Of a stretch of DNA of 64,000 nucleotides, positions 43,701 through 56,200 are shown in pieces. Where the stretch lies: assembly GCA_000708835.1 (NCBI GenBank), contig DF237208.1, forward strand, positions 56,210 through 120,209, written 5' to 3'. Source of the DNA: Klebsormidium nitens (Eukaryota; Streptophyta; Klebsormidiophyceae; Klebsormidiales; Klebsormidiaceae). How positions within the stretch are numbered: position 1 is the stretch's first letter; each line of letters starts with the position of its first letter. Below the pieces are notes generated by a model. It worked only from the letters and a program-made list of their open reading frames with translations. It was not told the origin of the DNA and ran no database searches. Made by a program: the position numbers and the translations under genes.

Positions 43701-46475
43701 AGGATCAGCGCCCTCAAGGGATCCCTCTACATCATCGCTCAGGTCAGCCACCCAGTGAGGAATGACGTCACTCGCAGACGTCACTTGCATCCTAGCTGCT
43801 CCGTCGTGTCGCAGTGGGATACGCCGGAACACCGATTGCGCTCTTGCATAAAACCGCGCCCGATGGCGAGCAACAATAAAAATACCTCTAATAGTGTGAA
43901 CATATAATGTACTCAAGCTTTGGGAACCAAGTTCATCAATGCCCCATGGTTTTAAAGTGTTCCAAACCAGGTGTCCTTTCCGCCGATCCGACCTTTCCCC
44001 CGAAAGCGGTTCGATTCGTACTAAGAAAAAGAGGAGGAGGAGGAGAAGAGAAGAAAGAAAGAAAGAAAGAGCAGAAAGACAAAGGCCGAGTTGCCTTCTA
44101 CAGATGGTCGGCTCGATCTGCGGTGCCGCTATCGTGCACGCCGTAAACAAGACGCTCTTCAGTCAGACGAACGGCGGGGCCAACTTCGTGCAGCCAGGAT
44201 ACGACAAAGGTGAGCGGCGGGAAACGGTCATATTCTTTAGTCTTGTTCTTGCTGCGCTTCGGTCTTTACTTTACTTTCGCTTTTTCAGCTCGTCGGTCTT
44301 TCAATCTGCTCTCGCTTTTGCTGCTCTGCAACTGGATTCAGTCTCACATTCCATGCCAATTGTCTGCAAAACAAAGTCGAACGCTCTCTGCGCGTCCCTG
44401 TAGATAATGGGCAGACCAGATAAAGAGCAAAACGGCCTAGAAGATTTTCAGTGTATCTCATGACGACGTTTGTTCGATTGCTCTTATTGATTTCTTCAAA
44501 ACATTTTCGACAGGCGATGCCCTGGGCGTGGAGATCATTGGCACCTTCGTCCTCATTACCACCGTCTTCGCGGCGACCGACCCTGTGCGCTCCTGTCGCG
44601 AAGGGTCGCCCCACATCAGCGTAAGGAAACACTTTCCGACACAGCGTTGCGCGCAGCAGGATTTACGAAGAGGAGAATTGCCAGGATTGTATCGAAATAT
44701 GATGTCTTCTTCTCAATCCTAGTCCTCGCACATTAGTTAGCGCTCAGGTTTGACCCGTGAGTACTTCTGGTCTGAGCGCGTTTCGGTAGACCTTCGTGTG
44801 CGCTCACAGTTGTGTGCCTTGCTTTTACATACCCCACCCAAAACAGACCAATCGAAGATATGAACCAAACATCCACGCGCTCCGCACCCAAACCCACCCT
44901 AACCCTGAAGCTTACCCATCTCTCGGGCGTCTGTTTCAGGGCACACTAAGCGTAGGGAACCCGAAATTAACAGAGGGTTTCGCTTTTTCGCAGGCGCTGG
45001 CGCCCTTCGCGATCGGCGTCGCGGTGTTCATCGTCCATTTGGCGATCATCCCGATCGACGGCACCAGCATTAACCCCGCGCGCAGCTTCGGGCCCGCGGT
45101 CATATACAACAAAGACTTTGTGTGGGACGACCAAGTAAGCCGCAAAAAGAATTCGTGAAAATATTTTGTATTTACATACTTGTAAAATCATCTTATGGTT
45201 AGAGTGAGTAGTTTGTCCGTTTATACTTCGTCCGTTGTTGGAGAGGTTGCTTGGAGTTTTGGACCTGGGGTCATCTACAAGAAGGACTTTGTGTGGGACG
45301 ACCAAGTAAGCCGCAAGAGATTCTAGTACACGGTTCTTAACTGATGATACCGTACTCCTTTCTGTCCTTTATACTCTAGTCGTTGTGGGAAGACTCTGCT
45401 TGGAAGTTTGGACCTGCGGTCATGCACACAACGACTCTGTGTGGGACGAGTTGGACGACCAAGTAAGCAGCAAGAAAAGTTCGTAAGAATACACCCTTTT
45501 TATCTGATGGTGACGTTCTCCTTTCTGTTGGTTATACTTTCGTGTTCGTTCTACGGAAGACTGCTTGGAGCTTTGAACCTGCGGTCATCTACAACGGATG
45601 ATTTCTGTGTAGTAACGACAAGGCAAGGGAGCGAGATCAGTTCTGTGATTCCTTCTGATCATTATTATGTAGTATAGTCTTTAAAGTCGGACTCGATATG
45701 CTGTCCGTAAAACCTTCGTCCGTTGTTGGAGAGACTGCTTGGAGTTTTGAACTCGCTATCGTCTACAAGAAAGACTTTGTGTGGGACGACCAGGCAAGGC
45801 AGTTCGTGTTTGGGAAGCTTGGCATTCACAAAGGTTGTCAATGCTGTGCTTCTCGAGCATTTCTTTGTGGCCTCTTGAATGTTCTGCAAAAAGAAAGACT
45901 TTCTGTCGATTCACATCATAAGGTGGTCTTTGAACATCACAAGGTGGTCTTAGTCGCAGAGAGAAGCCGACAACGGTAGACTCCTGACGCTACTTGTGTC
46001 AACAGAATGCTTCGAGTCCTCGCTTTACTTCCTCTCTCAGGGTTTGATTACCGACCCCTCGCAATTCTCGAAACAACTCACGCCCGGTTCTCGAGACCGT
46101 CTGACATTTCCGTGGTCAGTGTACCGATTATACGCACATCTTCCATCGAATTTTCAGTTGTGGGCTTAGATATGTAACTTCGAAGATTGTTACGACGTCG
46201 GTGAGCCGGCTGAACACGTGTCAGGTGATCAGCGCTTCTGGCGAAGCCCGCGCCTCCAGCCAGAAGAGCAAGGGTAGAGCTTTGCAAAGGGCGCAAGCTT
46301 CCAACTTTAATCACGACAACCAGCGATTCTTCTGATGCTTTGTCTCCCCTCTCTCCCCTTTGCGCAGTGGATATTTTGGGTGGGCCCAGGAATCGGAGCC
46401 CTCGTTGCAGTGTTCGTGTACGAGTGGTTCATTCGTGGGGCGGACTTCCGGTCCATGCAGCGGAAGCATCAGTAA
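40798..46475 (+). CDS. PIP-like aquaporin
   Basis: This is a six-helix water channel of the plant plasma-membrane intrinsic protein type. Exons: 40798-40938, 41965-42185, 43628-43742, 44104-44209, 44514-44620, 44994-45134, 46368-46475, all in phase, 312 residues. Both half-helix motifs are intact: [11 protein letters not shown] and [13 protein letters not shown]. The PIP-type selectivity filter is conserved: Phe in ISFAFG, His in [10 protein letters not shown], Thr in DGTSINPA and the Arg after the second NPA. The ends [12 protein letters not shown] and [11 protein letters not shown] are also PIP-like. The N-terminus before the first helix is long and hydrophilic (about 85 residues); loop D ([16 protein letters not shown]) is present. 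Exon 1 is the least certain because its donor (AAG then GTGGGT) was chosen by phase. Introns 1, 2 and 6 contain arrays of decayed exon-edge copies. Convergent with the FUSC gene. Confidence 0.92.
41245..41964 (+). repeat. Five decayed tandem copies of aquaporin exon 2 start
   Basis: Copies of the exon 2 opening (consensus CCGGCCACTCGCTTCAACTG then GCGCACCGACTTCCCGC) begin near 41256, 41391, 41535, 41709 and 41851, before the real exon at 41965. Units are about 115-175 bp. Copies four and five keep most of the exon start (GACCTGCCGCAGACACTGTG) but carry frame-breaking changes. Intron tails between units contain AAACCCT-like tracts. Confidence 0.88.
42186..42870 (+). repeat. Four decayed tandem copies of aquaporin exon 2 end with donor
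   Basis: After the real exon end (GGCATCTCGTTCGCATTTGG then GCTGTC and GTAAGA), near-identical ends recur at about 42340-42387, 42475-42530, 42637-42690 and 42806-42860. The first three keep GGGCTGACGTAAGA, so each retains a usable-looking GTAAGA donor. Unit length is about 135-180 bp. The fourth is more diverged. Confidence 0.9.
44020..44082 (+). repeat. Purine microsatellite (GAAA/GGA) in an aquaporin intron
   Basis: A purine-only tract of AGGAGG and GAAA repeats lies just upstream of exon 4. It is a simple repeat with no further role visible. Confidence 0.85.
45250..45810 (+). repeat. Decayed tandem copies of aquaporin exon 6 end with donor
   Basis: The real exon 6 end (AAAGACTTTGTGTGGGACGA then CCAA and GTAAGC) is followed by related ends at about 45270-45315, 45412-45475, 45580-45612 and 45755-45800. 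The first copy keeps the entire TTTGTGTGGGACGACCAAGT donor region, and the last reads GACGACCAGGCAAGG. Units are about 150 bp. The intervening intron pieces (GTCCGTTGTTGGAGAG near 45235 and 45720) repeat as well. Confidence 0.9.
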
Positions 46476-47213
46476 GCGGAGCGGAACGGAACGGGGCGTA
46501 AATTCTGATAAACAGAGCGGAGCGCAGTACTATGGGGTTAATAAGAGGAGCTTAGATTGCTGAAGGCTTAACTTCAGTGTGAGAGTGCAACGAGTACAGA
46601 CGTTCGGCTTTTGGTTTTTATCATAGGAATGCCGTACTAAGAACAAAGTTCGGACATTAGCTTTGAGGGGACTCAAGTCAACATAGTCCTGGAGACTTAG
46701 TGGGTAGCTGGAATGATGATTGCTGGATTTTCAGTTCTACGAGATGTTTCAACTGCGCCGGTCAGCTTGAACACTGTAGGAAACCAATTGAGCATCACCG
46801 TTCCATTCAAACAAATGGAGGCGATTGATGGCCTTCAGGAAACTCGATGCCGGGTTGGTTTTAGGGTCAGTTCAAAACGCGTCTGTGCATTGTGACTTTG
46901 TCCGACGACATGATGCATTACGGACAATCGTGAATTTGTGGCTAAATCATGTAAAGTAATCCAAGCCCCTGCGAAGTTGGTAGACTATAGCCCATAACAT
47001 AAAATCGTTAAAGCTTGAAGAAAGGAAGCCCTAAGATGCAGTGCGCATGCAGAAAGAGACGGTATAAAATGATACATAGAAGCCAGCATGCAGCCCAGAT
47101 GGTCATTCGTTCCTAAAGCGCGCGCGCATGATGGCCTGCATCGCTGAACACTGCAACGATGGAGCGAATTTCATGGTAACAAGAGAACCGTTCGATGGGC
47201 GGCAATCGGAAAC
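46476..47213. other. Convergent intergenic region, aquaporin and FUSC 3' ends
   Basis: About 740 bp lie between convergent stops; no gene was recognised. A TAAGCGGAGCGGAACGG string at the aquaporin stop codon recurs near 49777 next to a FUSC acceptor, part of a scattered GGAACGG-rich motif in this half of the window. Confidence 0.5.
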
Positions 47214-50200
47214 CTAGTTTGATACCCCACCTACTTGATTCATTGCGCGTGCCCTAATTATCAATCGTGTGGCCCCAATACAGAGAGGAGCTCTTATATT
47301 CCTCTTTGTCCTTGTATCTTTCTCCTTGTCTCTTTCCTGAGCATCCTCTATTTCCTGCCGATGCTTTTCGAGTGGCACTTCTATCAAGATATGTGGGCCC
47401 GGCTCGAAAGCTTGCAACTGATTCGACGTTTCGCTGCTCGCTGATCCATCTTCTGAGCAACGGACTACTTTCTAGCGAAGACACAGGATTGGTCACGCCT
47501 TTGGGGGACTATTGATGCGCAGAGGGTGACAGGGCGGCGGGAGGCATCTCGCCAAGTCGATGGGACTCTCCACCTGCGCGTATCAAGATTCGAAGAATGG
47601 TTTTTCCTCTCCCTTCAAATCAGCATGTGAATCCAAACGTGGATATTGAATTCTACCGAGCTTTGCAGTTTTGTGGGCAAAAGACTACCACTGTCTTGGG
47701 ACACTTTTGGAAACGAATACGCTTTTTGGGTTTGAGATTAAAAGCCCCTATATCCAGCTTGCTCGAGTGGGCCACGTATAGAATCAGCCTGAATTCTAGA
47801 AGATTTTTAGAAGCTGTGCATCTCCATTTTCCATCAGATAACAGAATCAGGAACGCTTTCTCTAGCTTTGAGTTCGACCACAGGGGCTCCGGCCAAACGA
47901 AGGCTTCACTTATATCAATAAAATCAAATGCCCGTAAACCCCAGAAACTTTGCAACCAGGATTCAACGTTCACCGGCAGCAGCTCGAGGTCGCATTCTCG
48001 AGCGCGGCCGCCCCCTAGATGCGCGCGCATGCTGAAAACGCGTGCGCTAAAACCCAAAACTTAAACCCTTACAGCAGCAGTTGTCGGACTACATTATCCA
48101 GCGCGGCCGCCTCTGCAGTGAGCGCGCGCATGCTCAAAACGAGCGCGCAGAATCTTCAGGTTCTTGAAGACGTGGAACTTGAGCTCCCGGACCGCGTCCT
48201 CGAGCGCGGCCGCCTCCGCGTTGAGCGCGCGCATGCCAAAGAAGATAATACAAAACCCTGAAACCCCGCACCTTACCTGTAGTAGCTCCCGGACCGCGTC
48301 TTCGAGAGCGGCCGCCTCCGCGATGAGCGCGCGCATGCCAAAAACCAGCGCATTGAACGACAGCATCGCGCCGTTGTCCACGATTGCCACGTCGGGGTGC
48401 GCGAGCTTCGCCGAAATGAGGCCCGAGATTACATCCTCGTACCTAAAATAAGGTCGTCTGAGTCAGTTGTGTTCTTTGAGAAATGAAAGAGGAGTACACG
48501 ATAGGTGGGGCGTTGGGAGTTAAGAATCTGGGCCCTCAAGGGACGAGACCTAACGCAGCGGCCTTGTAGCGAAAAGGTCTGTTCAAATCAACTATTTTAT
48601 CTTGTATGCTCTAACGGAATCCATTGCTTTCAAGAAGGTGGTGTAATGTCGAAGGCATACCACTTATGAGATGTAGCTCTCGCATGGGAAGGCCGAGAGC
48701 TGTTTTGATTGAAGTCATTCTGGACGGCTTTTCAAATTGATTCCAGATCAGGCCCGACCTCTTCGGACAAATAATGTCCTGAATTCAGCATTTGATGAAT
48801 CAAATTTTGCATTGTTCAAATGACCCGGTTAAATCTGTAAGTCCGAAGCTTCTACGTTTTTGGAGCTGATGCAAGTCGAAGCGTTAATCTGGCACACAAC
48901 TGGCCTACACAGGACGTTTTAGCTGCTAACCATGCTGATTACCAGACCAAGTCTCGGGTTATCGGCCATATAATCGGACCTGGACCTCGTTCCAAGGCTG
49001 GTCCTTGCCCACTCTGGTTATTGAACAGTCAACCAGTTTTAAAGCAGCCCATAGCCAGCCCATAACCATCCCTGGTTAAGGGCCAAAAATCCCTGTGAGC
49101 GAAGATCGCTGTTGGGCCTCACCGGTGCTCGAATTCCTTCAACACCTTTTGGATGCTCCCGCTCCCCCGGGGGCTGACGTCACCGCCCATCGATGGAAGG
49201 GAATGCTGGAAGATCTGCTCATCCAACGGCGCGGGTTCTTCTTTCTTCGTTCCGTTCCGCCGGCCAGAAGTGTGATGCTTCCGGTGGCCCTCACTTTTGG
49301 GCGACTGGCTTTCCGCCGTTCCGTGCTCCGGTGCACCGGAAAGGAGATCCGTTGGAACGGAAGCGGTCCCTCGATCTGTCCAGTTCCTGGCCGCGAGCTC
49401 TGTCAAAGCGGACGCACCTCTACTGTTTTGTCCGGTCGGCTTAACCGGGGGTAAACATTTTGGATCTTGCTGCGCGTTCTTGTTTTGCTCTTGTTTTTCT
49501 CTCGTCTCAAGATTTCCGCTGCAAAGTCCGGCACTCTGTCGGACGCCGTTCTGGTCTTCCGCAACTCTGCTCCGGGCGTCCGCAGCTCCTTTCCGGTCAC
49601 TTGAGATTTCGCCTACATGCTTAGACGCCGGAACCAACTCCATACTTTTTGCTTCCGGACTAGGTGAAGACTTCTTCGCTGGTTTCTTTTCGTTGGTATG
49701 TATTTGTAGGGCGACGATGAGCCCGTCCAAAGTCAGGAGGACTTCCGCTTCGAGCGTGCGCAGCGGACCTCTGCATAAGCGGAGCGGAACGGATCAAAGT
49801 GGGCGCTAGCTTGAATGAGACAAGAAATCGGATGACAGACAGCTGACTTCCGCCACCAATCCAACATATTTTGAACTGTATTGAGCTCAACCAAAGCAAA
49901 GATCAAGATGAAGGTGAAAAGGACCACGCCACAGCGGGAGACCATGCGGAGGAAACACGGAAGCCCTACGAAATTGCAAACGAGGTTGGTTGGGCACCAG
50001 GCAGGTTCTCAGAAGGAATCGTAAAAGAATGGGCTTGGGGCTTTTAGTTTTGAGGAGGAAGAGGAGCTCCTCTGGAACGGCCGAAAGATTCACAGTTTCC
50101 TTTTTACATCAAAAGTATGTAGTCGCCAGGGTAATCTCAATCCAACGCATCGTTAGATTCAACAGTCAGAGACGCCCGGCGCTATCGATTTATCCACACC

Positions 50201-53200
50201 CGCAGCCTCATGGTTTGAGCGTGCAATCTTACGAGTATCTTCGTAAGCGTCTGCGTGTAAAACGGTCGAGATTTCAAAAAAATCAGGAAGGAATTTGAGA
50301 CAGACGAAAGAACGACAAGCGGGGGGAAAAAAGGAGTGGGAATGCCACGTACTGGAGCGGCCGCGCCAGCTTCTCATAGTGCTCTCCCGACGCGTCCTTG
50401 GTCGTGGCTTGCAACGAACAGTCCATAGCGTACTGTTCAAGACACAAGAGCGGATGTAAGTGCGCGCGCGTTAGGCTCCAGTTACAATGAAGCGGGAGGG
50501 ACCGGAGCTGGGTTACATATATGTTAGGCTTAGAGATGGGTGCATAAGATCACGCTACCGCAGTTTAAGACATCTTACAGCTGGCATGATATGATTGTCG
50601 GGGCCACCAGACAGTGCGTGGCTTGAGCCGGTCAAGTTGTTGCTGGCGATAAAAAGAGGCGCAGAAAAAAGGCGAAGGAACTTTCCGCACAACATCTTTG
50701 AAAATAGTTTTAATATGGACCTTTTAGAGGTGCTGCTTCAAGAAGTTTGACCATCTTTGTAATGTGGGCTTTTGTAGAAGCGATATTTTGGCTGGAAGTC
50801 GTAATTACCCGCAACAGGCGACCCGCTTTGCAATCATTTCCACCAATCGAATAGACCCCTGTCCTAGACAGCTTTCCGGTCATTTAAATCCAAGTTGAGC
50901 ATATAAAAGAAGGTTTCTCCAGGGACCCTGAGGGGTGGTTTGTGAGAAAGTCTTACAGAAGGCAACATAACCCGTTTTCGAAGTTCCACCAGTCGGACAT
51001 ACCCCTGGCCCACAAAGAGCTTCTGGTTCGTCACGTTCAGCATTTGCATTTGAGCATGTAAAAAGGAAAAGTTTCCTGTAAATCTGAAGGGTGAATTTTG
51101 AGAAATTCTTACCAGAAGCAACATAACCCGCTTTTGCAGTTCCACCAGTCGGATGTACCCCTGACCCACAAAGGGCGCCCGCCACAGGTCGGGCTCCGCC
51201 GCGGCCTCGTCGATGAGCGGGCCCTGTTTCGCGATCAGCGCGCCGCAGCGCTGCTCGGTAGACGCCACCCGGGCAATCGCGCGCTGCCGACACCTGCCCG
51301 GGAGAAAGCACCCGGCTAAGAAATATAGAGGTAAAAGGAAAAGCTTCTCGAGGGATTCCTGGGCCAAGTGAGACATAGCCGAGGTGGGTGCCCGGCGCAA
51401 GCCTCAAGGGGATGTGTCATCTGCCCGGGACAAGGCCCGGGGCTTACGTCGCAGGCATTGTGGGGAGTAGAGCACCCAGCCCAAGGCCTTCCGTGAACAG
51501 GAACAAGCTTGTTGAGACGAGGTCCCAGGTATAGTACTGGGTGCTTGGGATACTGTCCCGGGGCTTAGAGACACAGAAGCATGTTATGAAACTGGTCGGG
51601 AGATGGTCTCAGGAAGCGGAGCCCGGCGCCCAGTCAGGTCTTCAAGCTCTTCGCTCGCTTTCACGATCTCCAGTTCCACCGATTCGCGGGGTTCCTCAAT
51701 TTGTGTTTGACAGGGTTGGTCTCTCGTCTCGAATACGCCGACTTAGACTCTATACCTGCCTTGCATCCGCGTTCCTCTTCAGCTTGTTCCCTTTTTCCGT
51801 TGCTCTTGATGAAGGTCCAGCACCTGTTTACAAGGATTCTCTTGAAAATACCAAAACAATAAAACCAGAAAAAGAGCAAGCTACTCACTGCACGCACTCG
51901 TCCTCCATGTACGACTGCACCACGGCCGCGAAACACGCGCGCGCGTCCTGGAGCGACGCGACGAGCGCGCCGCGCAGCAACGCGGCCGCGCGGCTGGGCC
52001 ACAGGCAGGTCTCGACAACTAGGTACGCGAGGATGCCAATCCACGTCTGATGAAAGACAAGACCCTGACGTCAGGAATGACGTCAAGCGAGCAGCGTCGC
52101 GCAGTGACGCGGCCGCGCGGCTGGGCCACAAGTAGGTTTCAACAACTAGGTACGCGAGGATTCCAGTCCACATCCGGGAGACAGGTGGGTACGACGTCAG
52201 CGGGAGAGGATCCGGCAAGTTCGGTTCAAGCATCTGTAGTCGGTTCCTCGACATTTTAATGAATAGTTGGCCTTGAGAGCTTGACTCGCGTCGCTCCTCT
52301 TTGTCTTTAAGCAACTGACATTCACTGACTTCAACATTGCGGGAGGGGCTTCATCTCCTTTCTTACCTGCCCTCGTCTAGAACTGGTGGCGGTTTCAATA
52401 TTGCGCGAGCTCTCTGAAATCCAGGAATACCAGACAGAATGTAAGAGGACCTCGGGGCTCTTAGGCTGCGCAGCTGGCATTCGACTTTTTTGGCGCTTTC
52501 AAAACTTGGAGACGGACTCCTCCATTCCAAAAAAAAGGTTCTTTAGGAGAAAACCTAGTAAAAAACGGTTTCAGATTTGAGTGTGTGATAGATTTACCTG
52601 TGTGATCCGCCCGAGTGCGTATTCCTTGATCCCCTCGTGGGCCGCCCGGTAGCCAAGCATTATGATGGCCGCCGTAAAAGCCGCCACGACGCTGCAGTAA
52701 CCGTACGTCTTGCTGCACGGAACGCGCGAAACCCCGGGTTAGAGGAGCTCTTGTTTGGACAACGATCAAGGCTTAACCAACACAGCAAACTTCTTCAGGA
52801 AAACTTCGGATTAGCGGTGGGTGAAGGCGTAAAGATGCAACGTACGACAGCCGAACATCATCGTTTTGCAGGCATGCACCTTCCTTGATGACGTAAGATT
52901 TTCGTTGCTGTGATGAATCAGCTTGGGAAATTCTGCAGATGGTGCTACTCATCTCAATCATTACATCGTCCTCTGATCGGATCTAGACCGAAGAGATTAT
53001 CGGCTCGAATTATCCAACAAGAGGGAAGCTGGGGGCTTGGTTCTTTCGTTCGCCTTGTCATTCACCTGACAGCATTTTACATGAGGCAATATGTGCGTGA
53101 AATTTCCTGGCGCAAAGATTCAATTAGGCCCCGCTAATTTTGATCCATCAAAGCGCGAAAAAAATCACATATGAGAGTATTTTGTAAAAGTTTTACCTAC

Positions 53201-56200
53201 CTGTATCTCGCAAAAGTGGCGAAGGCGACCCACAGAACCAGCAGCGCGCCGATCGCGACCGGCCGTTCGTGCACCAAGAGGATCGAAATATATCCGTACA
53301 TGGACCCCGCCACAGTGCCCTGCACACACGTCAGCGAAAAAGCTTTTCCCCTGATGCTTCCGGAACTTCCAGGGAAGATGCTGACGTCATAGTCAACCCT
53401 TTTAACCTGGCGAGAGAGTGACCAATTGGGCGGATCTTCGGCAATCGCTCGCTCTCGTGCCGAAGTGCAAATGCTTAAAGAGACGAAGAGATAAAAGATT
53501 TTGCTGACTTCATACGTCGAGGCAAGACGGGTGTAGGAATGTGGGAGAAACGCGTTTCGACGGCTCACAGATACTCAATGTCTGGAGGATCGCAACTGCT
53601 GACGTAACCACAAAGTATAAGAAAGACTACAGTGCGACGCGGGCGCCCAAGAAGTGCCCGTCTCCATTGGGATGGCAAGTAACCAGGAGATTTGCAACCG
53701 TGAACAACTTCCGCAAGTTATGACTTCATCACTGACCGAGCACGGTCAGTGCGGAAGGTGCCTTTCTGGGAGCGCGTTCCAACGGCAAGCTTTGCTACAA
53801 ATCGAGAAACCAGAAGCACTCTGGAACATGACGTCTTTGTGCAAAAGCTGACGTCAGCACTGACCAGGAAGCGGTTGAGCGCGGTGCGGAAGGTGGCGCC
53901 CTGGTAGCCGCCGAAGAGGACGCCCACGGTGGCCGTCGCCAGAAAGGGGAACACACGGTCCGTCGCGATTCCGATAACGCCCGTACAGCTGATTGCAATC
54001 GCTACGCGGATGCTTCTCTGCAACGGAGGAAGAATGGAGATGTTACTTAAGGCGCTAACCGGTAAGTTAAGGAAACCTAAGTGGTTTCACAAGGCGGAAT
54101 CCCGAAAAGACGCGGTCGGTCGCAATGCCGATCACGCCCGTATAGCTGATCGCGATCGCCACGCGGACGCTTCTCTGCAACAAAGAAGAGTGCGAGTGCT
54201 ACTCGAGGCGTTAACGGGTTCGTTAAAAAACCTAACATTGGTTGAAAAGGCGGATGCTGAAACAGGAAGTTGGGATTTTGCCCGAAGAACCTTCTTCAAC
54301 GAATTGTTGGCCATACCAGCGTGCTGGTCGCGATGGCCGCGAGAGAATATCAACCGAGAAGGGAATGGTTTCTGATGAGTCGCCGAGGCAGGCCAAAAGA
54401 TGGGAATGCTGTAGTGCTAGTGCACTGATGGAGTCAACAGTGTCTCAGGACTCTCACAAAAGAAAGGCATGCATCAGCTTCGGGCGATGATGTGACCCTT
54501 CGAGCAACGCCGCGAATTAAGAAGAGTCTTTCAAATGCCTACGTGAGATGTAAAGAAACGGTAACGGGAACTGCAATACTAAATGCTTATGAACGAGTCG
54601 TATCCTGACGCGTGGCACGTGCCTTCACTTTGTTGCCGTCTAGCCGCACGCGCGTCGCGGCCGCGAGCGCGTCCGCCCACCTCCCCATCCTCTCCGTCGC
54701 ATTCCCCGGTTTTGCCGCCGCCCTAGTTTCGTGCGATCCGCTGCTGTCCGTAACTCGCCTCTTGCGGCCCCTTAACGGAACGGAATCCGCGTCATTCTCA
54801 GAGTGAGAGCGCCGCGCGGCCGCGGACGCGCACTCGGGGTTTTGGCAGGGTTTTGGTGGCGGGTTTGGCATGACGGACTGGAGGAGGGACCGGCGCCGGG
54901 AGGGCAGGCCGGGGCGAGTCACGGGGGGATCCCCCGACAGCAAAGAGAAGGCTTCCTGGGCGATGTGCCGCGTGTGGAACAGGAAGAACTGGGAGGCGAT
55001 CAGGCTGCAAGCGGAAGCGGAATTGGATCAGCAATCAAAAGACCTGCCTCATAGAAATCTGATTTTTAACGAAACCGTGATAATCAGAAAGGTTCAAGAT
55101 GTTGAAGGGATTGACAGTTACGAAGAAGAGGGATGCAAGCAGGCGGGAAGGAACAAAAGGCTGGAGGAAGATGGAGCAAACCGGAGGGCAGACGGTTGAA
55201 AGTAAGATTCAGACTTTGGATGAAATCGAGCCTTGATCAATTGGGCAATTACGACACCGCATACTGTATTTGCCGGTGATTTGATGTCGCCTTGCAGACT
55301 CGTATGATTCGTGAAGCGGGTTAGAGTGAACTTAATCCTTAAGTTCAAAGGAATCCTTTATAATTGTTGTGAAGCAAACACTAAGAGTCTTCTTCGCTGT
55401 ATTTTGTAAGGACATAAACTTTATACCGGGCAAACTCTGCAAACTCTGCCCGTTACCAAAGAAGCCTTTGTGCTCCCTTAACGTTCCCACCTCTCAACAG
55501 AGCACCGCAGCAGCGTCTCCACCCGGCTCCGCCTCCGCTCTCTCGTTCCGCCTGCGGAACCGCCCCCATCCGCTTCCGTTGCCTTTCTAGTTTCTTCATG
55601 GCCCAAGTCCGCGAGCGCCGTCAGCCCGTAGTACGCCTGCTCGCGCGCGGTTTGGAGAGCCGCGTTGAACCGCTTCAGGAGGTCCGTACCGTAGACCGCC
55701 AGGCGCTCGGTCTCTTCCACGCTGCCTGCAGAAGAGCCGATAAGTTTTGTGGTCTTGGAGAATCATGTTCCCAGATTCGAGGAATTGGATGTTGCAGAGT
55801 CGGGCGTGTGTGTAGCGAACGATACTGAACGTGCAAGTCAGCAACAATCACAGAGGTTGACATCTTCGCAAAAGACGGACCTGCGTGACGCTCGATTTGG
55901 ACGGAGGCATCCAAATCGAAGTCGCATCTAGAACACAACACTCAAACCTCTGAATTCAGCGTCAGTCACAAGAGCAATCTACAACGGAGAAGGAAGAAAA
56001 CCGAAACAGGAGAAAACCCAATTGTACGCGGTATTGAGCAAGATAGATTTCCATGCAAAAGGATATGAAAAGAATGAAGCCGCGCAACTTTTTACAGAGA
56101 AAAGGATCTCACCTTTGCGGCCCCGGAGGTCGTTGACCGCCGCCTGGATCACGGCCCCGGTCCAGCTGGCCATCTCGGCGAGGGGGTCTCTCAACAGCTG

